Source of the DNA: Danxiaibacter flavus
GTDB taxonomy: Bacteria > Bacteroidota > Bacteroidia > Chitinophagales > Chitinophagaceae
Assembly: GCF_041060425.1 (NCBI RefSeq)
Contig: NZ_JAULBC010000002.1
Location: 620,001-684,000 of the forward strand
Direction: 5' to 3'
DNA length: 64,000 nt
Shown here: in pieces, positions 8,844 to 17,511 of the stretch
Position numbering within the stretch: position 1 is the stretch's first letter
How the letters are laid out: each line of letters opens with the position of its first letter
Position numbers and translations under genes: made by a program
Notes under the pieces: generated by a model
Seen by the model: the letters and a program-made list of their open reading frames with translations, nothing else
Databases searched by the model: none
What the model was told of the DNA's origin: nothing

Positions 8844-9860
8844 TCAGCCCCATTCGGTCATCACCTTTATCACTCCATTCTTCGGGTCAAGCCAGCTTTC
8901 GAACTGCTCCTTAATTTCATCAGCGCTACAGCGGTGTGTTATATAGTTAGAAGGCTGAACCAGCTTTTGTTTCATGCAATACATAACATGCTCAAAATCT
9001 GTTCTTGTTGCATTACGGCTACTCATTAACGTTGCTTCCCTCTTGTGAAATTCAGGATGACTGAATGAGATGTTGTCTTTCTGCAAACCGATGAGCACAT
9101 ATCTGGCGCCATGCGCCATGTATTGAAAGGCATTGTTTATTGCGCGTACACTTCCGGTGGCATCAATAACCACCGTTGGCATATCACCGTTTGTAATCTC
9201 ACGTAACCTGTTCAACGCGTCTTCTTTTGCCGGATTAATTGTGTGTTGAATGCTGAGCGCTTCCTTGCAAAAAGCAAGCCGTTGTTCGTTCATATCCATT
9301 GCAATGACATTTGCTCCCGCGATGCGTGCAAATTCCATTGTTCCCAACCCAATAGGTCCTGCGCCTATCACCAATACAAATTCATCTTTTTGAACACCCG
9401 CCCTTCTTACGCCGTGAGCCCCGATTGACAGTGGCTCCACCAAAGCAAGTTCATCCGTCGTCAATCCACCTCCGTGAACGAGTGAATAAGAAGGCACTGA
9501 TAAATATTCCGTCATACCACCATCTACATGTACGCCACTAACCTGTATAGAAGCACAGCAATTTGGCTTCCCATTCCGGCAGGCTATACAGGTACCGCAG
9601 TTGAAGTAAGGAATGATTGTAACGATTTCATTTGCAGAAAATCCGTCATTACCATCTTTATCCACCAGTTCTGCTGCAAGTTCGTGTCCTAATATGCGCG
9701 GATAGTTAAAATAAGGCTGCGTGCCTTCGAACGCATGAAGATCAGTACCACAGATTCCTATTCTTTTTATTTTTAAGATGGCACGACCTTTTTCCATAAC
9801 GGGCGCTGCCATCTCTTTGTATTCCAACAATCCGGGTTGTGAACAAACCAGTGTTTTCAT
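8844..9860 (-). CDS. Zn-dependent dehydrogenase, LgoD/YjjN-like L-galactonate 5-dehydrogenase
   Basis: Medium-chain Zn alcohol dehydrogenase of 338 residues. Catalytic zinc ligands fit C37 (GICGTD) and H59-E60 (LGHE); the structural-zinc loop has C88, C91, C94 and C102. The Rossmann motif GAGPIG is at 166-171. The sequence follows E. coli LgoD (YjjN, L-galactonate > D-tagaturonate) through start, middle (HVDGGMTEYLSVP) and end (SHPEFHKREATLMSSRNAT). Its product is the substrate of the UxaB encoded just downstream. It starts 6 bp after the fucosidase stop, so the two are probably co-translated. The family is certain; LgoD specificity is inferred from remembered sequence similarity plus context. 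Confidence 0.82.
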   Translation of the reverse strand: MKTLVCSQPGLLEYKEMAAPVMEKGRAILKIKRIGICGTDLHAFEGTQPYFNYPRILGHELAAELVDKDGNDGFSANEIVTIIPYFNCGTCIACRNGKPNCCASIQVSGVHVDGGMTEYLSVPSYSLVHGGGLTTDELALVEPLSIGAHGVRRAGVQKDEFVLVIGAGPIGLGTMEFARIAGANVIAMDMNEQRLAFCKEALSIQHTINPAKEDALNRLREITNGDMPTVVIDATGSVRAINNAFQYMAHGARYVLIGLQKDNISFSHPEFHKREATLMSSRNATRTDFEHVMYCMKQKLVQPSNYITHRCSADEIKEQFESWLDPKNGVIKVMTEWG

Positions 9861-9866
9861 TTTTAT

Positions 9867-11312
9867 TTATTTCTTCAACAAAATTTTATAAGTCACAGCG
9901 TTTTCTGAGGGATAATTTTTTAGAGGCTGAATTACAAGTCCATCACTCTTTTGCGACCAGCTAACTTTTTCACTGCTTCCGACCAGCTCAACCGAAGCAA
10001 CCCCATCTTTCCCGGTGCCGGCTGCAAGCGATCTAACGGTAATAGCAGTTTTTGGCACATCAAGCGCGATAGCGTACAATGCATCTCCTTTTGTTGTGAA
10101 CCGAATATCCTGAGCTGTGAAAGGTTTCATTTTACTATCACCAAAAGCGCCGCCAACAACTTCGGTAGGGCCTTCACCGAATGTCTTCCATGGTCTTGTA
10201 CCGTAGATTGCTTCGCCGTTTACACCAAGCCATTTGCCAATTGCAAGTAAAAGATCCTGTTGTTCCTGGGGAATTGTTCCATCCGGTTTGGGACCGATAT
10301 TCAATAAAAGATTTCCGTTTTTGCTAACGATGTCAACCAAATTCGTGATCAGGTATTTGGGGGATTTAAAGCTTTCGTCGGGAATATAACCCCAGGATTT
10401 AAATCCAACTGCGTCATCTGTTTGCCAATATAAATCCCTGATGCCAGTAAGTTTTCCGCGCTCTATATCCAGTACGGCAGTACCTTCTTTAAAGCCCTCA
10501 TATTTGTAGTTGATCACCACACCTTTGTTCCACTCCAGGCCTTTGTTGTAATAGTAAGATGCAAATGATTTTTTATATGCATCCAAAGCCGGTTGTTCTA
10601 TCCACCAGTCGAACCAGAATAACTGCGGTTGATATTTGTCCACCAACTCCGTACATCTCAATAACCAATCATTCATGTATTCCGGAGACATGGTCTCATT
10701 TTCTTCTCTTGCCGGACCATAAAAGTCAGCGTATTTAGGATCATTCACATCAGAATCAAACTTCCTGCCTCCATTCATAAAAAACCAGTGCTCGATGCGA
10801 TGAGAAGACAATCCAAATACAATATTTTTTTTCTTGATCGCCTGGCTCAATTCACCAATTATATCCCGCTTTGGTCCCATTTCCGCCGCGTTCCATTTGG
10901 ATAAAGTCGTCTTGTACATTGCAAATCCATCATGATGTTCTGCCACAGGCACTACATATTTTGCACCGGATTTTACAAAAAGATCCGCCCACTCATCTGC
11001 ATTAAATTTCTCTGCTTTAAACTGCGGAATAAAATCTTTATATCCAAATTTACTTTGCGGACCATATGTTGCTACATGATGCTTGAACTCATCTGAACCT
11101 TGTTGATACATATTTCTTGGATACCATTCACTGTTAAATGCAGGAACGGAGTAAACTCCCCAGTGAATGAATATTCCAAACTTTGCATCTTTAAACCAAT
11201 CGGGTGTCTGGTATTTTTTTAAGGATTCCCAGGTAGCCTGATAACGGTCCTGTGCATGTGTAGCGATTACACACGTTACCAGGGTTAATAAGGCAATGAG
11301 TCGTTTTTTCAT
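9867..11312 (-). CDS. GH29 alpha-L-fucosidase, exported
   Basis: Secreted or periplasmic exo-glycosidase, 481 residues, that frees L-fucose (and possibly L-galactose, which differs only at C6) from glycans. A signal peptide spans about 1-20 (MKKRLIALLTLVTCVIATHA). GH29 signatures are FGIFIHWGVYSVP (45-57), the substrate-binding EHHDGF (125-130) and LFWFDWW with the likely nucleophile Asp235. The C-terminal about 100 residues form the beta-sandwich usual in the family. It is in the middle of the fucose operon, so it feeds the FucP permease and the downstream oxidation steps. The acid/base residue could not be placed with confidence. Confidence 0.93.
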   Translation of the reverse strand: MKKRLIALLTLVTCVIATHAQDRYQATWESLKKYQTPDWFKDAKFGIFIHWGVYSVPAFNSEWYPRNMYQQGSDEFKHHVATYGPQSKFGYKDFIPQFKAEKFNADEWADLFVKSGAKYVVPVAEHHDGFAMYKTTLSKWNAAEMGPKRDIIGELSQAIKKKNIVFGLSSHRIEHWFFMNGGRKFDSDVNDPKYADFYGPAREENETMSPEYMNDWLLRCTELVDKYQPQLFWFDWWIEQPALDAYKKSFASYYYNKGLEWNKGVVINYKYEGFKEGTAVLDIERGKLTGIRDLYWQTDDAVGFKSWGYIPDESFKSPKYLITNLVDIVSKNGNLLLNIGPKPDGTIPQEQQDLLLAIGKWLGVNGEAIYGTRPWKTFGEGPTEVVGGAFGDSKMKPFTAQDIRFTTKGDALYAIALDVPKTAITVRSLAAGTGKDGVASVELVGSSEKVSWSQKSDGLVIQPLKNYPSENAVTYKILLKK

Positions 11313-11334
11313 ATAAAGCAGTTTGGTTGATTTT

Positions 11335-11474
11335 AGGTATCAGGTTTGAGGTTTGAGGTTTGAGGTTTGAGGTTTGAGGCTTGAGGTATGAGTCATAAGG
11401 TAGATGACCTTAAGTGGATACCTTATACCTTACGCCTTATACCTGATACCTGAAACCTGGTACCTGATACCTAA
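11335..11474. repeat. Intergenic word-repeat array with (GGTTTGA)5 and its complements
   Basis: A heptamer GGTTTGA is repeated about five times from 11342, followed by ggtatgagtcataagg, then the complementary words ccttataccttacgcctt, acctgatacctgaaacctgg. The array fills the gap between the SDR gene and the fucosidase gene and could form a long imperfect hairpin in the operon transcript. Confidence 0.8.
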
Positions 11475-11475
11475 T

Positions 11476-12261
11476 TTAATTTTCAATCGCCCTATCCAGG
11501 TGCACATATCCCCCATCCACATGAATCAATTGGCCGGTTGTATGGCTGGATCTTTCTGACAACAAAAATGCCGTTGTATTCGCAATTTCTTCAGATGTTG
11601 TCATTCTGTTTTCCAACGGAATTTTTGCAACGATCTGTTTTAATTTTTCATCCGGATTGGGCAAAGTCTTAATCCAGTTTTCATACAAAGGCGTCCAGCA
11701 TTCAGCAACAACAATTGCATTCACACGAATGCCGTATTTCAGCAACTCAACAGCCCACTCGCGTGTAAGTGCATTTCTGCCACCATTTGCTGCCGCATAT
11801 GCAGATGTTCCGCCCTGTCCTGTTTCTGCTGTTTTAGAAGTGATGTTCACGATGGCTCCTTTGCTTTTCTTAAGCTCAGGAAGTGCATACTGTGCCATCA
11901 GATAATAGTGTACCAGGTTTTTATGGAGCGACGCCATAAAGGCTTCATAATTGCCATTTTCCAGGTTAACACCGTCGTTTACACCAGCGTTATTTACGAG
12001 GCCATCAATGCGGCCTGCTTTTTCAAGAATCGTCTTTACAGCTTTCTCACACTCTTCAGGTTTTGTGAGTTCCGCTACGACCTGAAAAGCCTTGCCGCCT
12101 GCAGCTTCTACTTCCTGCAAGGTTTTGGTATTGTCTTCTTCATTTCTTCCCACGATAACAGGTATAGCACCTTCTGATGCAAGCACTTTTACAATGCCTT
12201 CGCCAATACCTTTTGCACCGCCTGTTACAATGATGATCTTATCTTTTAATTGTAAGTCCAT
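11476..12261 (-). CDS. SDR oxidoreductase, L-fucose-dehydrogenase-like, with Asn in place of catalytic Lys
   Basis: Short-chain dehydrogenase of 261 residues, matching the L-fucose dehydrogenase type (start MDLQLKDKIIIVTGG, then SKTAETGQGGTS and LTREWAVELL). It would oxidise L-fucose, or L-galactose, to the 1,5-lactone. The cofactor motif TGGAKGIG is at 13-20, NNAG at 90-93, Ser142 and Tyr155 of the catalytic set are present. The usual YxxxK reads YAAAN: residue 159 is Asn (codon AAT at 11785-11787). The pattern continues undisturbed, so this is not a frameshift. Either the relay differs in this subfamily or activity is changed. It is followed by the fucosidase and preceded by the lactonase gene. 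Confidence 0.82.
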   Translation of the reverse strand: MDLQLKDKIIIVTGGAKGIGEGIVKVLASEGAIPVIVGRNEEDNTKTLQEVEAAGGKAFQVVAELTKPEECEKAVKTILEKAGRIDGLVNNAGVNDGVNLENGNYEAFMASLHKNLVHYYLMAQYALPELKKSKGAIVNITSKTAETGQGGTSAYAAANGGRNALTREWAVELLKYGIRVNAIVVAECWTPLYENWIKTLPNPDEKLKQIVAKIPLENRMTTSEEIANTTAFLLSERSSHTTGQLIHVDGGYVHLDRAIEN

Positions 12262-12267
12262 AGTTAT

Positions 12268-12388
12268 TTTAGCTGTCAGCTTTCAGCAATCAGCTATCAG
12301 CTGTTGCTCCGGCCGGTTGATTAATTTATTAGCTGTCAGCTTTCAGCAATCAGCAGTGAGCTTTTTGCCTGAGCTGGTTGATTAACTT
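12268..12388 (+). repeat. 60-bp imperfect tandem repeat built of agctgtcagctttcagc words
   Basis: Two 60-bp units share agctgtcagctttcagcaa tcagc and ggttgattaa at the same offset, with diverged middles. The words belong to the same AGCTGA family seen at 5279-5366, 22142-22199 and 22830-22877. It lies between the lactonase and the SDR genes. Confidence 0.8.
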
Positions 12389-12424
12389 TTAATTTGGTGT
12401 ATGTACGAACAGGATTGTTATTGC

Positions 12425-13255
12425 TTATTCCTCCAACCCATAAAATTTTATTGCATTGCCACCCCAAAAAGCATTTTGCTCGGACTGAGTGAAGGAAGAA
12501 AAATAGTCTTCTGCTATTTCTTTCATCGCTTCATAAGAACCGGCTGCAAGGCACACCGGCCAATCCGAACCGTACATAATGCGATATGGGCCGAATGCAT
12601 TCACCACTACATCCAGGTAAGGAGTGAATTGTTCTTTCTTCCAGTTTTTATGATCGGCTTCTGTTACCATTCCGGATATTTTACAAAACACATTTTCATT
12701 CTGTGCAATGGTTTCTATATCCGTCTTCCATTCATCAATCAAACCATCTTTGATATATGGTTTGGCGATATGATCAATTACAAAAGGCTGATCGGGAAAC
12801 TGCTTTACGAGGTCAGCTGCATATTTCAACTGATCAGGAAAGATAAGAATATCGTAAGTAAAGCCAAACTGCTTCAACAAGCCAATACCGTTAGTGAAGG
12901 CTGGTTTCAGCATTAAAGCTCTGTCTGCTTCTCCCTGGAGAATGTGCCTGAACCCTTTTACTTTATCAAAGCTTTTATAGTATGAGAGCCTTTCTGCAAT
13001 ATCTTCAGACTGCAGATCAACCCAGCCCACATAGCCTTTAATAAAATCAAACTTTTCGGCATTCTGCAACTGAAAATCATTCTCTGCTTCAGTCTGGTCT
13101 ACCTGCACCAACACGCATCCGTCAAGACCATTCCGTTGTAATACAGGATAGAGGTCCTCCGGCATAAAATCTTTCTTTATAGATTCATCCGGAATCCAGC
13201 TATGCGCAACCGGATCGTACTGCCAAAAATGCTGATGTGCATCAATTTTTTGCAT
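12425..13255 (-). CDS. Amidohydrolase-2 family lactonase (L-fuconolactone hydrolase-like)
   Basis: Metal-dependent hydrolase of the COG3618 amidohydrolase group, 276 residues. Members of this group in fucose loci open L-fucono-1,5-lactone to L-fuconate. The N-terminal metal motif is IDAHQHFW (His7, His9); later motifs are VIDHIAKP and YGSDWPV with the metal-binding Asp. It starts 14 bp inside the 3' end of the FAH-hydrolase gene, showing tight coupling. Placement between the sugar dehydrogenase and acid-degrading genes fits the lactonase step. Exact lactone preference is inferred from context. Confidence 0.87.
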   Translation of the reverse strand: MQKIDAHQHFWQYDPVAHSWIPDESIKKDFMPEDLYPVLQRNGLDGCVLVQVDQTEAENDFQLQNAEKFDFIKGYVGWVDLQSEDIAERLSYYKSFDKVKGFRHILQGEADRALMLKPAFTNGIGLLKQFGFTYDILIFPDQLKYAADLVKQFPDQPFVIDHIAKPYIKDGLIDEWKTDIETIAQNENVFCKISGMVTEADHKNWKKEQFTPYLDVVVNAFGPYRIMYGSDWPVCLAAGSYEAMKEIAEDYFSSFTQSEQNAFWGGNAIKFYGLEE

Positions 13256-14099
13256 AAGCTATAAGCTGCTGTTTAGATGAACCTAAACCGTCAATGCCCA
13301 GTTCTACAACATCACCTGCTTTTAAAAATACCTGTGGGTTCATACCCAATCCTACACCTGCCGGCGTTCCTGTAGAAATTACATCGCCAGGCAGTAGCGT
13401 CATAAATTTACTTACGTAAGAGATGATGAACGGTATTTTGAAAATAAGATTTGCAGTAGTACCATCCTGCATTTTTGTGCCATTTACAGTCAGCCAAAGA
13501 CGCATGTTATTGATATCATCAATTTCATCTGGTGTTGCAAGGAATGGCCCGAGTGGTGCAAAAGTGTCGCAGCCTTTACCCTTATCCCATGTACCATTTC
13601 TTTCTAATTGAAATTCTCTTTCACTTACATCATTGTGCAAAACGTAACCTGCAACATGATCTAACGCTTCGCTTTCTTCCACGTAACTTGCTTTCTTTGA
13701 AATAACGATTGCCAGCTCTACTTCCCAGTCTGTTTTTACAGAATCTTTAGGAATCATGATCGGGTCGTTCGGACCTGTCAGAGAGGTTGTGGACTTAAAG
13801 AAAATCACCGGTTCAGAAGGTGTTGCTGCACCTGTTTCTTTCGCATGATCCGCATAATTTAAGCCAATGCAGATGATTTTAGAAGGGCGTGCCACAGGGC
13901 TTCCCAGGCGCACATCAGCGGGCACTTCAGGAAGATTGGATTGATTTTCATCCAAAAACTTTTGCAATCTGTTTAAGCCATCGTGCTCAAAAAATTGCTC
14001 ATTGTAATCTTCACCAAATGCAGAAGTATCATACTTCACATCTCCAATGATTATTCCTGTTTTTTCTTTATTAGCCTCACCAAATCTGATCAGTTTCAT
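13242..14099 (-). CDS. FAH-family hydrolase (2,4-diketo-3-deoxy-L-fuconate hydrolase-like)
   Basis: Fumarylacetoacetate-hydrolase family enzyme, 285 residues from the chosen start. In the oxidative L-fucose pathway such enzymes split 2,4-diketo-3-deoxy-L-fuconate to pyruvate and L-lactate. Visible family blocks are ICIGLNYADHAKE, DWEVELAIVI with metal-binding acidic residues, HNDVSEREFQ, CDTFAPLGPF and STGTPAGVG. The longer frame starts at 14135, but those 12 codons run through an intergenic AATTGACAATTG repeat, so MKLIRFGEAN at 14099 was chosen. It overlaps the lactonase start by 14 bp. Family certain, substrate from context. Confidence 0.87.
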   Translation of the reverse strand: MKLIRFGEANKEKTGIIIGDVKYDTSAFGEDYNEQFFEHDGLNRLQKFLDENQSNLPEVPADVRLGSPVARPSKIICIGLNYADHAKETGAATPSEPVIFFKSTTSLTGPNDPIMIPKDSVKTDWEVELAIVISKKASYVEESEALDHVAGYVLHNDVSEREFQLERNGTWDKGKGCDTFAPLGPFLATPDEIDDINNMRLWLTVNGTKMQDGTTANLIFKIPFIISYVSKFMTLLPGDVISTGTPAGVGLGMNPQVFLKAGDVVELGIDGLGSSKQQLIAYAKN

Positions 14100-14112
14100 A
14101 ATTTGTTTATTT

Positions 14113-14198
14113 AATTGACAATTGAAAATTGACAATTGACAATGAGCGCCAAATTGCTTCTGGCATTTTCAATTGTCAATTATCCATTCTCCATTATT
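14113..14198. repeat. Intergenic word-repeat array (aattgacaattg / attttcaattgtcaatt)
   Basis: Words aattgacaattgaaaattgacaattgac on the left and their complement attttcaattgtcaatt, then atccattctccatt, on the right. This is the third word family of the window, found again at 22055, 32281-32310, 32440, 32812 and 61760. Confidence 0.75.
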
Positions 14199-14963
14199 TT
14201 AAGTATTTAATTTAATAAATCCGCCATCAATCGGGTAATCTGTACCGGTAATAAAAGATGCTTCTTCGCTGCACAGGTAAAGGATCAATCCCGCAATTTC
14301 GCTAGGTTTACCCATACGCCCGATCGGTTGTGTTTTAGACAATTTTTCAAACATTTCAGCTTCTTTACCAGGATATGTCTTTTTAAGAAAACCATCCACA
14401 AATGGCGTGTGTACGCGTCCCGGAGAAATTGAATTACAACGGATGTTGTCGGCCAGGTAATCTTTGGCAACAGATAATGTCATGGCAGCAACTGCGCCCT
14501 TACTCATTGAATAAGCAAAACGATCAACCAACCCGACAACTGCTGCAACGGAGCTCATATTGAGTATAACGCCGCCGCCTTTTTGTTTCATAAGTGGTAT
14601 TGCTGCATAAAGACAGTTGTATACGCCTTTAACATTGACATTAAAAATGCGGTCAAAATCAGCTTCACTGGTCGTATCAGCTTTGCCGATATGAGATACA
14701 CCGGCACTGTTAACAAGAATGTCTATAGTTTTTATTGATCCGAAAATATCGGTCACTTGTTGTTGATTGGTAACATCACATACATGTGCTTCCGCTTTTC
14801 CTCCGTTCTGCCTGATCTCATTCGCTGTGGCACTTGAAGCTTCCTCTCCGATATCAATAATATGCACTGTTGCCCCCTGTTGCGCGAACAACAGGCATAC
14901 TGCTTTTCCTATACCGCTTCCCCCGCCTGTTACTACAGCATGCTTATCCTGTAAACTGAACAT
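14199..14963 (-). CDS. SDR oxidoreductase, 2-keto-3-deoxy-L-fuconate dehydrogenase-like
   Basis: Classical short-chain dehydrogenase of 254 residues. All catalytic parts are intact: TGGGSGIG (12-19), NSAG (85-88), Ser138, Tyr151 and Lys155 (YSMSK), and the C-terminal ITGTDYPIDGG. In the oxidative fucose route this step oxidises 2-keto-3-deoxy-L-fuconate at C4, giving the diketo acid cleaved by the FAH enzyme encoded just downstream. It contrasts with the other SDR of the operon, which lacks the Lys. The specific substrate is inferred from operon order. Confidence 0.87.
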   Translation of the reverse strand: MFSLQDKHAVVTGGGSGIGKAVCLLFAQQGATVHIIDIGEEASSATANEIRQNGGKAEAHVCDVTNQQQVTDIFGSIKTIDILVNSAGVSHIGKADTTSEADFDRIFNVNVKGVYNCLYAAIPLMKQKGGGVILNMSSVAAVVGLVDRFAYSMSKGAVAAMTLSVAKDYLADNIRCNSISPGRVHTPFVDGFLKKTYPGKEAEMFEKLSKTQPIGRMGKPSEIAGLILYLCSEEASFITGTDYPIDGGFIKLNT

Positions 14964-15038
14964 ATGCTGGTCTTTTAATGTTTTATTTAAAAATCGTTTT
15001 AGTAATTGCCTGTTCGATTGGATTATTGGTTGCTGTTT

Positions 15039-15368
15039 TTACAAAGCAAATATCTGCTTCATGATCACCCATTTTTCACCGGGCTTTGCAAAAGGCAGTG
15101 CCTGTTGATATTTCCACATCAACTGCTCCCACACCTGTACTTTTGGATTAGCAGCGTCCATTTTGTCTTTCTCTTCAAAAGAAAAATCATCGGTTGTTTC
15201 CATAATCATAAACAACCGGTTGCCTGCGCGATAAATATCCATTACTGTTATTCCTGCACCCGTAATGCTTTCCTTAATTTCAGGTGCAACACGAGTGTGA
15301 TAATCTTCATACTCAGCTATCATTTTTTCATCATCTACCAGATCTAATGCGAGGCAATATCTTTTCAT
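15039..15368 (-). CDS. L-rhamnose/L-fucose mutarotase-like protein (COG3254)
   Basis: Small 109-residue epimerase of the RhaM-like family, which speeds alpha/beta anomer exchange of 6-deoxy sugars before oxidation at C1. Recognised by YCLALDLVDDEKMI-EYEDYH at the start with a conserved Tyr/His region, GNRLFMIMET in the middle and VWEQLMWKYQ near the end, and by the short length. It follows fucP and precedes the keto-acid dehydrogenase gene, where a fucose mutarotase is expected. Confidence 0.87.
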   Translation of the reverse strand: MKRYCLALDLVDDEKMIAEYEDYHTRVAPEIKESITGAGITVMDIYRAGNRLFMIMETTDDFSFEEKDKMDAANPKVQVWEQLMWKYQQALPFAKPGEKWVIMKQIFAL

Positions 15369-15423
15369 TCTTTTGACAAATTTTATTTATTCTTAGATAC
15401 ACATAACAAGTACGAATTACGAA

Positions 15424-15537
15424 GTACGAAGTACGTTAGGTGAATCAGCGTTTCTTTTCTTTTTACAACATGATTTGCAAGTACGAAGTACGTTAGGTGA
15501 ATCAGCGTTTCTTTTCTTTTTACAACATGATTTGCAA
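15424..15537 (+). repeat. 57-bp tandem repeat, two copies
   Basis: Two near-identical 57-bp units, with cgttaggtgaatcagcg at 15434 and again at 15491, joined by gcaagtacgaagta. Flanking acgaagtacgaagtac words extend the array. Fifty-seven is divisible by three, which creates a false open frame on the minus strand. It lies in the gap between fucP and the mutarotase gene. Confidence 0.9.
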
Positions 15538-15633
15538 GTACGAAGTACGAACTATGAAGTACCTGGGATGCTACACGCTTCAATTCTCAAACAACTCTCT
15601 AACACTATCATCCGTGTAAATTACGTCACGCTG

Positions 15634-15707
15634 TAACACCTTTCACTATTCACCATTCACTATTGACCAAATGACCGTCACGCTGTACTACCATTCACCA
15701 TTCACAA
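15634..15707. repeat. Intergenic word-repeat array (ttcactattcaccattcac)
   Basis: Words ttcactattcaccattcactattgacc and ccattcaccattcacaatt abut the fucP stop, separated by a gtcacgctgta element that also occurs at 15622. Same word family as at 5467, 18751-19010, 32240 and 32754. Confidence 0.75.
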
Positions 15708-16943
15708 TTAATGCCTGAACGCCACCTTCACTTCTTCCGAAGACTGCACGCCACCTTTCACTTTATATCCTTTCCAGCCATACCATGCTACAATGATAAA
15801 GCACACTAACGGTACTATATATGCGAAGGCTGTTGAACGGTTATCAGCCAAAACACCCATTACATAAGGAACCAACGCACCACCCACGATGGACATGATA
15901 ATAAAAGACGATCCTTTTTTTGTGTGATGGCCAAGATCTTTTACACCTAATGCAAAAATGGTGGGGAACATAATTGATTCAAAGAAGAACACGATCATTA
16001 AAGAATAAATGGACATCCATCCCTTATTCATCATTATCAGCGCACATAAAACAATATTGATAACTGCATAAACCGTAAGCAGCTTATTTGGTGCAACCTT
16101 ACGCATAAGTGCTGTACCAACAAACCGGCCAATAGTAAACAATAACAAACTTACAGATAACAAATGCGAAGCCTTTGAATTGTCAATTCCGTTACCGCTT
16201 TCAGTACAATAGTTAATGAACAACGCAGCAATACCCACCTGGGCAGCTACATAAAAAAATTGAGCAATTACTCCGCCTGTAAAGTTGCTATGACTAAACA
16301 AAGGCTTTTTATCAAGACTTGCCGAAGAAACCTGCTCGCTTTCCTTTATTTCCGGAAGCCTGGTGCGTACAAACAGTCCGGCAACAACCAGCACTACTAC
16401 ACCAATAATAATGTAGATCATTTTTACTGAATCCAGGTTTCCTTTATCGCTGCTTCCAAAGAACAAATCTGCGGCGATAACAGGTCCAAGAAAAGCACCG
16501 AGACCATTAAAGCATTGCGAAAGGTTCAATCTTGTTTCTGACGTTACCGGGTCACCCAGCACCGTTACATAAGGGTTGGCAGCCGTTTCAAGACAGGTTA
16601 ACCCTGCTGCAAGAATAAACAACGCCAGTAAAAAGAAGTTAAAACTGGCCATTTGTGCCGCCGGATAAAACAAAAACGCACCTACTGCATAACACAAAAG
16701 TCCGGTGATAATACCTCTCTTATAGCCATACTTATTCATCATGATACCTGCAGGCAGCGCGATCAAAAAATAGGCACCAAAATAGGCGCCCTGCAAAAGC
16801 GTTGACCGTCTTTTTGTAATGTTCAGCGCTTCCTGAAAATGCTTATTCAGTACGTCTAAAAGCCCATAAGCAAAGCCCCACAAAAAAAACAGAGATGTTA
16901 CTAGGATTAGCGGAAAGAGGTATTTATTTTTTGACATATTCAT
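15708..16943 (-). CDS. fucP: L-fucose permease (FucP-type MFS symporter)
   Basis: Inner-membrane major-facilitator sugar/proton symporter of 411 residues with about 12 membrane segments. FucP-family marks are LFFLWGFAYGLLDVLNKHFQ at the N-terminus, GAYFGAYFLIALPAG, GLTCLETAANPYV in TM4 and LSQCFNGLGAFLGP. It is the first gene of the catabolic operon, so L-fucose (possibly L-galactose too) enters here. Start is either Met1 or Met3 (MSKNKYLF). No regulator gene lies next to it. Confidence 0.92.
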   Translation of the reverse strand: MNMSKNKYLFPLILVTSLFFLWGFAYGLLDVLNKHFQEALNITKRRSTLLQGAYFGAYFLIALPAGIMMNKYGYKRGIITGLLCYAVGAFLFYPAAQMASFNFFLLALFILAAGLTCLETAANPYVTVLGDPVTSETRLNLSQCFNGLGAFLGPVIAADLFFGSSDKGNLDSVKMIYIIIGVVVLVVAGLFVRTRLPEIKESEQVSSASLDKKPLFSHSNFTGGVIAQFFYVAAQVGIAALFINYCTESGNGIDNSKASHLLSVSLLLFTIGRFVGTALMRKVAPNKLLTVYAVINIVLCALIMMNKGWMSIYSLMIVFFFESIMFPTIFALGVKDLGHHTKKGSSFIIMSIVGGALVPYVMGVLADNRSTAFAYIVPLVCFIIVAWYGWKGYKVKGGVQSSEEVKVAFRH

Positions 16944-17436
16944 ATGGTTTGTGCATCGTATTAAAATTACTTCGAAAGAAAACTTTAGCTTTCAAAGAAA
17001 TTCTTTTTAAGGTGTTTTTGATTCCTGTTTTTTATCTTAATGTTACCGTTTTTTAACCAGTCAAGGAGTGAAAAATTAAGTACACACTTCTTCGTTACAT
17101 CCGGCATTTGTCTCTACTGCTTTTCCGGCGGCATACAAGTTAAGCAATACAAGCTATATAAAAAATAGTTGTAGCAGCTACAATCAATACGAACAACAGT
17201 CAGTTATTGTGCGGCAAGCTTTATGGCGAGGATATGTTTGAGACTGCCGTTTACAGCATGATACGTTCTATCAAAAAAATAAGGCAGGTATTTGAGCTTA
17301 AGTGACTGACTTAAAAATAAACCCGACCGGGTTGGCGCTATAAATTGGAAAAGAAGAAATTTTTCAGGCAGGCTTAAGGGTTGCAGCAAATACATATTTA
17401 GCTGTCTATCGTTCTTTGTGAACGTTGTTTTGTTTA
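16944..17436. other. Gene-free stretch upstream of fucP
   Basis: About 490 bases without a convincing gene. It must hold the promoter of the fucose operon, but no operator or promoter was recognised by eye. Confidence 0.4.
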
Positions 17437-17490
17437 AAGGGATAAACCATAAAGTGCTTTTAAAACAGGCAACCCGGTGGTTTATCCCTT
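17437..17490 (-). terminator. Stem-loop downstream of the DUF2795 gene
   Basis: A perfect 13-bp inverted repeat, aagggataaacca (17437-17449) and tggtttatccctt (17478-17490), with a 28-nt loop, 21 bp past the stop at 17512. The long loop and lack of a following U-run make termination uncertain. Confidence 0.4.
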
Positions 17491-17511
17491 GATTAGCTAT
17501 ATAGGAGTACC

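Noticed and set aside
15383..15583. 66-codon frame on the minus strand with an internal 19-residue repeat
   Set aside because: It is only the translation of the 57-bp non-coding tandem repeat; no protein-like features.
17204..17395. 63-codon minus-strand frame upstream of fucP
   Set aside because: No domain, signal or coupling; likely chance.
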